Below, in pieces: positions 54,101-61,403 of a stretch of DNA of 64,000 nucleotides (position 1 is its first letter; each line of letters starts with the position of its first letter). The stretch lies in contig OY365738.1 of NCBI GenBank assembly GCA_959347345.1, forward strand, positions 2,070,501 through 2,134,500. The letters run 5' to 3'. The notes beneath the pieces were generated by a model that was given only the letters and a program-made list of their open reading frames with translations, searched no databases and had not been told where the DNA came from. Source of the DNA: an uncultured Amylibacter sp. GTDB taxonomy: Bacteria > Pseudomonadota > Alphaproteobacteria > Rhodobacterales > Rhodobacteraceae. Made by a program: the position numbers and the translations under genes.

Positions 54101-56276
54101 GCCCATCCGCCCCGAAATTCATGCAAGCAGCACGCAAAAACGCTTGGATGAAATCCGCACATGGTTTAATACGGATGAACAGGTGCAAGAGTTACGCGAA
54201 GCAGGCATCTGGTCTAATCTAAGCGATCGCATAGCCGAAGGCGGGATGTTTTTCAGAACGGCAGAACATTCTGCCCAGCAACCATCCCAACGATTATTGG
54301 ATTACGAGGCGCGATTTAAACAGGGGCGGCTGAATATCCTCAGCTGCTCCACCACCATGGAAATGGGTGTGGATATTGGCGGGCTTTCCACCGTGGCGAT
54401 GAATAACGTGCCGCCGCATCCGACCAATTATCTGCAACGCGCCGGGCGGGCGGGGCGCAGGGGCGAGTCGCAATCCGTCGCCATGACCGTGTGCCGCGAT
54501 AACCCGCACGAGATGGCGGTGTTTAAAAAACCAGATTGGGCTTTTACCACCGCGATGCCAAATCCCGTCGTGACCCTAAATAGCAAACGTATTGTGCAAC
54601 GCCACATTAACGCCTTTATTTTGACGCTTTTCTTAAAGCAAAAATCCATCGTTAAAAATACAGAAACCATACGGCTGAATTGCCAATGGTTTTTCTGTGC
54701 AGAGGGCGCGGATAAAAGCAATGCGGATAAAGTTAAAATCTGGTTGAATAAGATGCGTAAAAATATAGAACCGATATTAGCAACAGGACTGGAGGCGATT
54801 ATCAAAGGAAGTGAGCCGTTTAAAAATAAACCCCTTGAATCTCTGATTACGGATTGCATAGAAAATCTGCAAGCCATTCAAAAAAAATGGCTGGATGAAT
54901 ATAAAAATCTGCGCGAGGAATGCCAACAGGCGGACAGTGCGCGTGATACCGACCCCTATAAACGCCGTATTGCAAGGGATTTGGAAAGGCTGGAAAAGGA
55001 ATATCTTATCAGCGAATTGGCGGTGCGCGGCTTTCTTCCCAGCTATGGTTTTCCTATTAACATCGCCCATTTTGATCCTTACACAATAAAAGACCCGTCG
55101 CAAAATCGCCCACAAAACCGTTGGCGCGATGATGAGAGAGAGGACAATTTTGCCTATCCTCGCCAAAAACCCGGTCGCACATTATCGCAGGCGATTCGTG
55201 AATATGCGCCAGGGGCGGATATTGTTTTGGACGGGCTTGTTTATAAATCTGAGGGGCTATCGCTTAATTGGCACATCCCACAAGGCGACTACGATTTAAC
55301 CGAAACCCAGCGGTTCAGCACGGCTTGGCGGTGCGAGCATTGCGGCAGCAGTGGCACTACATCAGGCAATACCGATAATCTGCGATGCAGTGATTGTAAG
55401 AAAAAAATAGTGACACATAAGAAAGAATTTATCCAACCTGCGGGCTTTGCCACGGGGTTTTGCTCTGCCCCGACAAATAATGTCAGTCACCAGCATTTTA
55501 TCAGGGCGCAAGACCCGTGGATTAATGCAGGCGGGGATTTTACGTCCTTGCCAAATGACACGGGCGTTTATAGATGCACCGCTGATGGGCATATTTTCCA
55601 CCACAGTGCGGGCGATAATGGCAAAGGTTATTGTTTGTGCCTTGAATGCGGGCGGGCAGAATCGATGCTGATCGATGGCACACCGCCTAAAATGGCGACA
55701 ACCCACGATAGGCTACGCGGCAAAATAAATATCCGTGCCGACCGACCAAGCACTATTTTATGCGACGGTCCGCAAAGAACGTATAAGATTAGGCAGAACC
55801 TTTATATCGGGTGCGAAGACCGCACGGATATGTTTGAGCTGTATCTGAAAGACCCGCAGACGGGGTCATATATTATCAATACGGAAGACACCCGCGTGGT
55901 GTGCTGGACTTTGGGATTTGCCTTGCGCCAAGCACTGGCCAGCGCGGATTTTTTGGGTATTAACGCGGACGAGATGGGGGTTTTGGTCAAACCAATGCAA
56001 ATACCGATGGTACAAGGACGCGAGGTTTTGGCGATATGCTTGTATGATACCTGTGGCGGTGGCGGTGGTTTTTCTTCCACCGCGCCAAGGTTCTTGGATA
56101 GGCTGTTGGATAAAGCGCGGGCGCAACTTGTCTGTAAAGCCGAATGCAAATCGGCGTGTCAATATTGCCTATTGGGTTATGATACCCGCGATAAAATTGA
56201 TATAATAAACAGGCATAAGGCGTTAGAATTTTTATCGGATGATTTCCTGCATCGCTTTGAGAAAAACACGCGATAG
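51171..56276 (+). CDS. DruE-like DEAD/DEAH helicase with DUF1998 domain
   Basis: The 1701-residue SF2 helicase has a Q-motif-like YPYEHQVRAW at 102-111, Walker A TTGTGSGKTE at 125-134, YPLNAL near 165, DEAH box LDEAHSY at about 259-265 and ATSATI near 296. The second RecA domain follows a very long insertion and ends with QRAGRAGRRGE near 1089-1099. The insertion has zinc-binding cysteine clusters (CVNPNCV, CDCGAP, CHDC near 443-490; CTACGY near 590); another pair lies near 1385-1410. The C-terminal DUF1998 zinc domain has CGGGGGFSST and CKAECKSACQYC near 1624-1665. This is the DruE/MrfA architecture, and the gene follows the DruH-like one by five bases. Confidence 0.8.
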   Translation: MEQKYYNTLIKQITERSVESTLGVLSVNPPALRQFLSTQFRAPSGDASALLSTPVFQNTFSWQPHEKCMEELADTLLHPSLIRAMDKDADKPNNAAFPKTQYPYEHQVRAWNVLSQTPPKSAVITTGTGSGKTECFMVPILNDMAKEHYKIRQKLVGVRALFIYPLNALISSQRERLRAWTHEYKDNIRFCLYNGLTKEIIEPAKQREQRNEVLSRKELRQSPPPLLITNATMLEYMLIRGVDQPILEQSQGMLRWIVLDEAHSYIGSRAAELSLLLRRVMLAFNVKPENIRFIATSATIGGDEGAENALKEYLAELGGISPEQVEVIGGKQAIPDLIDAEDSSLDLKTIKAIPDETERYHALARHKTARGIRDALIKDKGLDAGQLAQKVFNKPDADNTQKIIDWLDVCSTTSLPVPDKKDPDPFLPIRGHLFHRVFSGLWACVNPNCVKKKTTALDDESWNFGTVYTECHLKCDCGAPIYEVVFCHDCNAPHLQATLQTNSQGDEKILQSQRQAVDEFSLDIEHAVDEEDDEDDSENTSEKTIILAPKLVDGTEAMSIDPENMILDGAGGKGIAINYMDSKKIACTACGYKGSGKKAFRHTRLGAPFYISNIAATLLEHCKEFDDSPASLPGRGRRLITFTDSRQGTARIATKIQQDAERNRLRGLVYGLVAKGGTAENQETRHEWESFLQMPNLSDDQRRTIQNQLNNLTQGVSWKEMVIKLQEQKDLSKHMQDYYREMNPGLFPNAQSSVLAEILLLREFARRPRRQSTLETMGLVGVGYAGLDKATTLPREWGSRGKTQQDWQDFLKLCLDFYVRDNLFINIPPGWLNWMAAWFSPKLLLPPKTEDTADSKHRIWPQLGDGKKPMRLFRLLELALAFDVNDKAMSKEKKQDILNELMRDAWKALTEQTQILVPNQDTVAYRLDRANIIFTPIKNAWHCPITSRVLDTTLCGLTPYLPENPSLKNSTCDKIIMPIRPEIHASSTQKRLDEIRTWFNTDEQVQELREAGIWSNLSDRIAEGGMFFRTAEHSAQQPSQRLLDYEARFKQGRLNILSCSTTMEMGVDIGGLSTVAMNNVPPHPTNYLQRAGRAGRRGESQSVAMTVCRDNPHEMAVFKKPDWAFTTAMPNPVVTLNSKRIVQRHINAFILTLFLKQKSIVKNTETIRLNCQWFFCAEGADKSNADKVKIWLNKMRKNIEPILATGLEAIIKGSEPFKNKPLESLITDCIENLQAIQKKWLDEYKNLREECQQADSARDTDPYKRRIARDLERLEKEYLISELAVRGFLPSYGFPINIAHFDPYTIKDPSQNRPQNRWRDDEREDNFAYPRQKPGRTLSQAIREYAPGADIVLDGLVYKSEGLSLNWHIPQGDYDLTETQRFSTAWRCEHCGSSGTTSGNTDNLRCSDCKKKIVTHKKEFIQPAGFATGFCSAPTNNVSHQHFIRAQDPWINAGGDFTSLPNDTGVYRCTADGHIFHHSAGDNGKGYCLCLECGRAESMLIDGTPPKMATTHDRLRGKINIRADRPSTILCDGPQRTYKIRQNLYIGCEDRTDMFELYLKDPQTGSYIINTEDTRVVCWTLGFALRQALASADFLGINADEMGVLVKPMQIPMVQGREVLAICLYDTCGGGGGFSSTAPRFLDRLLDKARAQLVCKAECKSACQYCLLGYDTRDKIDIINRHKALEFLSDDFLHRFEKNTR

Positions 56277-56313
56277 TCTTGCGGGTTTGATAAACATTTA
56301 GTATTCACTGCTT

Positions 56314-59052
56314 ATGCAAATTTGTCGCTCCCCCTTTTTTAAACTTTTGCGACAAAAGATTATGTCGGGGTTCGGTGTAAAAAATACCACCGCGCACAAT
56401 CATGCGCTGGGCGATATCCTTGGGCAAATACCTGACCTTTGGGGCGGAGATCATCCGCGATGTTTAAAGCTGATACCATCGGGAGTTGTTGTTATCACAG
56501 ACAAGTACCCTAATCGTAAAATCCCATTTGAAAAAATATCAGGACCTTCGCAGGCACAGACCGATGGCTCTTTTGCTGTTATCACTATCACGCTACACAA
56601 TTCACCGATTTTAAAACTGGTTGGAGTCAATCCAGCCCAAGCAAGTAAATTTAGCGATGCTCTTAATGACGCGTGGCTTACTTTGATCAAAGCGCGTATC
56701 AATAACTATAAGGAAGACATAGACCTTGTCAGCAAAGCTATCAAACGTCTGCCTAGGCCAAACCGCTATCCCAGCGCGTGTCTTTTACAGCCTTTTGTGG
56801 AGCGGGCCAAACCGCTTGCAGAAATATTTTTACCCCAGATTAAGACGGCTATTCCAGTTGATCAATATCAACAATTACAAACCATTTCCGCGTTTTATGA
56901 CAACCCAGATAAGGCACGCATGACCGCGATAGACTGGTTTATTAAAGCCGAACTGCGTCAAATGAAGATTTTCTTTGACACGATTGAGGAAAACCCCCTA
57001 ACGCCGGAACAACGGCTTGCCGTTATTACTGATGAAGATGCAACCCTTGTTCTGGCCGCCGCAGGTTCGGGCAAGACCAGCGTTATTGTGGCGAAAGCCA
57101 CCTATTTGATTGAACGCAAGATCCGTGCGCCCGATGAAATTCTGGTTATATCTTTTACCAATAATGCGGCGGGAGAGGTGTCGGAGCGTATTAAAAAACG
57201 TTACGGTGTATCTGTAAATGTGCGCACTTTCCATTCGCTTGGCAATAAAATCATTGCCGAGGTCAAAGGCAACGCCCCCGCCCCCGCTCCGCATGCATCC
57301 AATGACAAGCTCTACATCAAATTACTTCGTGAAATTATTATGGAGTATGCAGCAAAATTGGGTGAGGTTGCGGGACTGCTGACCGAATGGTTTTGCGAGT
57401 TTTTCCACACCTACAAAAGTGATTTTGATTTTAAGAGCCAGCATGAGTATTACTCTTATATCAGAACTAATGGGTTTTGGACGTTTGGTGGTGAGCGCGT
57501 GAAAAGTTTTGAAGAGCTAACAATCGCCAATTGGCTCTACCGCAATCAGATTAAATATGAATACGAGCCGGTCTACGAACACCCCTTGCCTGATAGCGGG
57601 CGGCAGGAATATACCCCTGACTTCCGCCTAACCGAAAGCGGTATTTATATTGAACATTTTGGCGTGCGTAAGAAAACCAACGCTGATGGCACGTGGAATT
57701 ACACAACCGCACCCTTTGTTGATTGCGATGAATATCTTAAAGGTATGGATTGGAAACGCGATGTTCATGAAGCTCACGGTACGACATTGATTGAAACATA
57801 CAGCTATGAACACGCGGCAGGGCAGCTGACTCGCGGGCTTGCAAAAAAACTGAAACCCCTTGGTGTAAAATTTGCACCTATTCCGTCCGATCGCCTTTTT
57901 GAACGACTGGACGAGATGGGTGAGGTTGATTCATTTACACGCTTACTCGGCACTTTTTTGAAGCACTTTAAAAGCGCAAGATTGACGATTAGCGATTGTC
58001 GCAAGCGTAATCGTGAATTGCAACTTGGCCCCCGCGGCGCGGCGTTCTTGAAAATATTCAAATTTATCTTTGATGAATATCAGGTGCAATTGGGGCAACG
58101 GATTGATTTTGAGGATATGATTATCCGCGCGACTGATTATGTTACCTCGGGGCAATATCAAAGCCCCTTCCGCCATATTTTGATTGATGAGTTCCAAGAT
58201 ATTTCTAAAAGCCCCGCTGATTTGTTACGTGCGTTAAAGGCGCAACATAAGGACGCGCGGATTTTTGCTGTTGGTGATGATTGGCAATCTATCTATCGTT
58301 TTGCTGGTGCCGATGTTCATCTTATGCGCAATTTTGGTGCAGAATTCGGTGGGCAGTTTGCCGATAAAGACGGGGCGCATAAAACCATTGACCTAGGTCG
58401 TACGTTTAGAAGTGTTGATAAAATTGCCCTCCCCGCACGTCAGTTTATTTTGGAAAACCCGACGCAATTGGACAAAGAAGTTAAGACCAAAGACAACACC
58501 GACGCGCCGTCTATTTTTGTAGTATGGTCGGAAGATAATGAGGGCAGTGGCGAGCTTAACAACACGTTAAAACATCTGAATACGCAAGGTGGGCAGACGG
58601 GTAAGCGTGTCTCTGTCTTGTTGCTTGGTCGGTATAAAAACAGTAACCCCCAAAATATAATGGCACTAGAAAATAAATATACCAACCTGTCGATTGAGTT
58701 TAAAACAATCCATGGAGCTAAGGGGTTAGAGACCGACCACGTAATTATCCTGCGCGTTAATGCGGGTCTCTTTGGCTTGCCAAGTGAAATCGTTGATGAT
58801 CCGCTGTTGAATATGGTATTGCCCACGCCAGAGCGGTTTCACCATGCCGAAGAACGGCGAGTTTTTTATGTGGCTTTAACCCGCGCCCGCAAAAGTGTTA
58901 CTATTTTGGCATCAAAGGATTACCCGTCTACTTTTGTGAAAGAGCTGTTAAAAAATCCAGATTACGGCGTGATTGAAATTGGCGGGGATGAGGCTGGCAC
59001 TCTGCCTTGCCCAAAATGCGGTGGGCGGATGGTTAAGCGAACTGGTCCATAA
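56314..59052 (+). CDS. helicase IV-like UvrD helicase with inserted PD-(D/E)XK-like domain, C-terminus truncated
   Basis: The 912-residue SF1 helicase has an N-terminal region like that of HelD and Walker A LAAAGSGKT at 247-255. DEFQD follows at about 624-628, then GDDWQSIYRFAGA at 654-666, TIHGAKGLETDHV near 798-810 and VALTRAR near 853. A domain inserted at about 398-500 (FEELTIANWL, YTPDFRL, IYIEHFG) has the look of a PD-(D/E)XK nuclease. The C-terminus ends abruptly in CPKCGGRMVKRTGP, the first half of a zinc ribbon; the next codons in frame after the TAA still encode the second half. The start is uncertain: ATG 56314 has no good ribosome site, nor has ATG 56362. Confidence 0.82.
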   Translation: MQICRSPFFKLLRQKIMSGFGVKNTTAHNHALGDILGQIPDLWGGDHPRCLKLIPSGVVVITDKYPNRKIPFEKISGPSQAQTDGSFAVITITLHNSPILKLVGVNPAQASKFSDALNDAWLTLIKARINNYKEDIDLVSKAIKRLPRPNRYPSACLLQPFVERAKPLAEIFLPQIKTAIPVDQYQQLQTISAFYDNPDKARMTAIDWFIKAELRQMKIFFDTIEENPLTPEQRLAVITDEDATLVLAAAGSGKTSVIVAKATYLIERKIRAPDEILVISFTNNAAGEVSERIKKRYGVSVNVRTFHSLGNKIIAEVKGNAPAPAPHASNDKLYIKLLREIIMEYAAKLGEVAGLLTEWFCEFFHTYKSDFDFKSQHEYYSYIRTNGFWTFGGERVKSFEELTIANWLYRNQIKYEYEPVYEHPLPDSGRQEYTPDFRLTESGIYIEHFGVRKKTNADGTWNYTTAPFVDCDEYLKGMDWKRDVHEAHGTTLIETYSYEHAAGQLTRGLAKKLKPLGVKFAPIPSDRLFERLDEMGEVDSFTRLLGTFLKHFKSARLTISDCRKRNRELQLGPRGAAFLKIFKFIFDEYQVQLGQRIDFEDMIIRATDYVTSGQYQSPFRHILIDEFQDISKSPADLLRALKAQHKDARIFAVGDDWQSIYRFAGADVHLMRNFGAEFGGQFADKDGAHKTIDLGRTFRSVDKIALPARQFILENPTQLDKEVKTKDNTDAPSIFVVWSEDNEGSGELNNTLKHLNTQGGQTGKRVSVLLLGRYKNSNPQNIMALENKYTNLSIEFKTIHGAKGLETDHVIILRVNAGLFGLPSEIVDDPLLNMVLPTPERFHHAEERRVFYVALTRARKSVTILASKDYPSTFVKELLKNPDYGVIEIGGDEAGTLPCPKCGGRMVKRTGP

Positions 59053-59136
59053 AGCACATTTTGGGCTTGCGTGAATTATCCTAGATTCGGTTGTTTGGGA
59101 AAGCGTAACATTATGAAAAATAGCCCAGAGGCGTAG
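59053..59136 (+). pseudogene. in-frame continuation of the UvrD zinc ribbon beyond a stop codon
   Basis: Reading on in the frame of the upstream helicase after its TAA (59050-59052) gives STFWACVNYPRFGC and a short tail before TAG at 59134-59136. FWACVNYPRFGC fits the second cysteine pair of the topoisomerase-type zinc ribbon begun by CPKCGG. This 27-codon piece is therefore probably coding in relatives and cut off here by a nonsense change, a sequencing error or a read-through stop. It ends exactly where the shared promoter element at 59137 begins. Confidence 0.65.
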
Positions 59137-59174
59137 TAAAACCTATGGTAATCTGCGTTAATATTTTTTATACT
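59137..59174 (+). promoter_or_regulatory. shared island promoter element, copy 1 (SIR2 gene)
   Basis: TAAAACCTATGGTAAT at 59137-59152 is identical to 63191-63206, and the next ten bases agree at six positions. A -35-like TGGTAA (59146-59151) is followed after 17 bases by TATACT (59169-59174). The SIR2 ATG lies 22 bases later, behind AAAGGAAG. The same spacing recurs before the SNF2 gene, so both are probably switched together. Confidence 0.7.
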
Positions 59175-59195
59175 GTTTAAAGGAAGAAAAATTAA

Positions 59196-61403
59196 ATGCG
59201 TTTTATTGAAGATGGCCCCGATATCCCTGATGAATTGCTGCTTGCTTTGGATGAAGAGCGGGTTGTGTTTTTCTGTGGTGCGGGGGTGTCGCGTGCAAAG
59301 GCAGGGTTGCCTGGCTTTCTTAAATTGGCAGAAAATGTTTTGAAAGACCTTAGAGTTTTAAAAGAAGCTCCCATTTATAAAATTCTACAGCTGGCAAAGA
59401 GCATTGAAGAACCAGATGGATTGTCTAAATTGATTTCATTGACAGAAGAATCGTTGAATAAAAATAAAATTTCTGATGAAGATTCTCTCTATAAAATTCT
59501 AGAATTAGTAAAGAATATTGAAAATCATAATAGCGGGTCTAATCTGGTTTCAGTTGATCAAATTTTTGGCGAACTGCGTAAAAGGTTTGAATCTAAAATA
59601 ATAGAGGCATCAGTCGCCAAAGCATTGCAGACCAAAAAAAATGTTAATTTAAATGCACATAAAATACTGCTAGATTTGGCAACAACAAAAACAGGACACA
59701 CCAAACTTGTTACAACAAATTTTGACCGATTATTTGAAAACTGTTTTGATGAAAATACATCCACCCCTACAGTTTGGAAATATGCTCGCTTTCCCGATTT
59801 TACTAGAGAAGACACGTTTGAAGGTTTAGTTTATTTACACGGACAGGTGAATGAAGATTATAGCGGTTCTGATAATGGCTTTATTTTGTCAAGTGCTGAA
59901 TTTGGGGAGGCTTATTTAAACGAAGGCTCTGCCACGCAGTTTTTCAAAGATGTTATTGCTAGATATACGATTATTTTTGTTGGTTACGCTGCAGATGACC
60001 CGCCTGTTCGTTATTTGCTAGAGGCGCTTAATCAAAAACGCGGTAAGCCGCGAAATATGTATGCATTTCAGTCTGGAAACCATCATAAGGCAATAGAAAA
60101 ATGGGATGATATAGCCGTTACGGCAATTCCTTACGATGTGCATGAATCGTTATGGAAGACGCTTGATGCTTGGGCTGAACGTGCAAAAAATATTGAGGTT
60201 TGGCAAAACCGCATCATTAAAATGGCGCAAAGAGGACCAGAAAAACTCTCGCCATTTCAGCGCGAACAAGTTATGCATCTTGTTTCTACACCAAAGGGGG
60301 CGCAACGGTTTTGTGCCAGTGATAATCTACCGCCTGCTACGTGGCTGTGTGTTTTTGATAGTGCGATACGTTTTAAAACACCAACGACAATAACACAAAA
60401 AGATGGTACAGAAACACCAGTTGATTACTTTAATATGTATGGTTTGGTGAGTGATATTGTGCCAGAGCCTGTTGATCCTAATAGTCACTGGTCAAGACGC
60501 GAAGCACCGCATCAGGCTTGGGATGCATTTTTCCCCAATGCGCAAGATGTCCGCGATGCGCGGGACTATTCCCTTGCTCCGATGAAAGGCACCCAAGCCC
60601 TATCTGTTAAAAATTTACCCGAACGGCTTTATGCCCTTGGAACGTGGATTGCCAAAGTTTCAGACCAACCCGCGGCAGTTTGGTGGGCGGTTCAGCAGCA
60701 AGGCATTTATCAACAGATTCAGGAAAGAATCAGGCGGACATTACAAAATAACGCTAATTGTAAGCCAGATATTGCAAAGGCGTGGCACTATCTGTTTGAT
60801 AGCTGGAATCTTAAACCGAGTGAGATGGAAACCCACCCGAATGATTGGTTTTTATTTGAAGAAGACGTAAGAAAGTTTGGCTGGAACATACCGATGGTTA
60901 GGCGATATGAAGAGATGGCAAAGCCACGGATGACGGTACGCCTTAATTTTTGGGGTAATGAAATCCCGCCCAAAAAAAATGCTAAACTTGAATCTGGGCA
61001 ACTGGTAGATTTAAATATTTTGTATAAGAAAGATTACCGCAGAATTGACATTCCCGACGAATGTTTGGCAAATGTTGTTGCGGCGTTAAGACGCAATTTG
61101 GATATTGCGATTCGCTTGGAAATGGAACGTGGTTATTATCCTCATATAGCGATACCACCTATTATTACTTCCGATGATCCAGATATAAGCGGCCATTCGC
61201 GAACCTATGGTTTTGCTGGACCAGCGCTTTATTATGCGTCTCTTTTTGAACGTTTGTTAAAACTTAATCCAACATTGGCGCAAGCCGAAATTGAAAAATG
61301 GGATAAAGATGATGATAATTTTTATGCGCGTTTGCGTATCTGGTCTTGTGGGTTCTCGGAAATTGTCGGGGATGATAGCATAGGGGGGATTTTACATGAT
61401 TAG
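59196..61403 (+). CDS. SIR2-family NADase-like defence protein, N-terminal part of a SIR2-DUF4020 system
   Basis: The 735-residue protein has a SIR2 domain in its first 300 residues: FFCGAGVS at 25-32, VTTNFDRLF near 172-180, LHGQ near 214-217 as the catalytic histidine region, and VGYAADDPPVRYLL near 262-275. SIR2 proteins in defence islands destroy NAD on infection. The remaining 430 residues have no motif I know. Residues about 59-84 and 97-122 look like a diverged internal duplication (IYKILQLAKSIE and LYKILELVKNIE). The gene is more A+T-rich than the metabolic genes. It ends in a different frame from the next gene, overlapping it by eight bases. Confidence 0.82.
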   Translation: MRFIEDGPDIPDELLLALDEERVVFFCGAGVSRAKAGLPGFLKLAENVLKDLRVLKEAPIYKILQLAKSIEEPDGLSKLISLTEESLNKNKISDEDSLYKILELVKNIENHNSGSNLVSVDQIFGELRKRFESKIIEASVAKALQTKKNVNLNAHKILLDLATTKTGHTKLVTTNFDRLFENCFDENTSTPTVWKYARFPDFTREDTFEGLVYLHGQVNEDYSGSDNGFILSSAEFGEAYLNEGSATQFFKDVIARYTIIFVGYAADDPPVRYLLEALNQKRGKPRNMYAFQSGNHHKAIEKWDDIAVTAIPYDVHESLWKTLDAWAERAKNIEVWQNRIIKMAQRGPEKLSPFQREQVMHLVSTPKGAQRFCASDNLPPATWLCVFDSAIRFKTPTTITQKDGTETPVDYFNMYGLVSDIVPEPVDPNSHWSRREAPHQAWDAFFPNAQDVRDARDYSLAPMKGTQALSVKNLPERLYALGTWIAKVSDQPAAVWWAVQQQGIYQQIQERIRRTLQNNANCKPDIAKAWHYLFDSWNLKPSEMETHPNDWFLFEEDVRKFGWNIPMVRRYEEMAKPRMTVRLNFWGNEIPPKKNAKLESGQLVDLNILYKKDYRRIDIPDECLANVVAALRRNLDIAIRLEMERGYYPHIAIPPIITSDDPDISGHSRTYGFAGPALYYASLFERLLKLNPTLAQAEIEKWDKDDDNFYARLRIWSCGFSEIVGDDSIGGILHD
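61383..61388 (+). other. G6 run at the SIR2/DUF4020 junction
   Basis: The run GGGGGG lies 12 bases before the SIR2 stop codon and just before the next ORF's ATG at 61396. Removing one G would join the two reading frames into a single protein of about 1317 residues (SIGGFYMISRHAFW at the junction). This could be a programmed slip site, a frameshift mutation or a homopolymer sequencing error; alternatively the two genes are truly separate and coupled by overlap. Confidence 0.55.
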
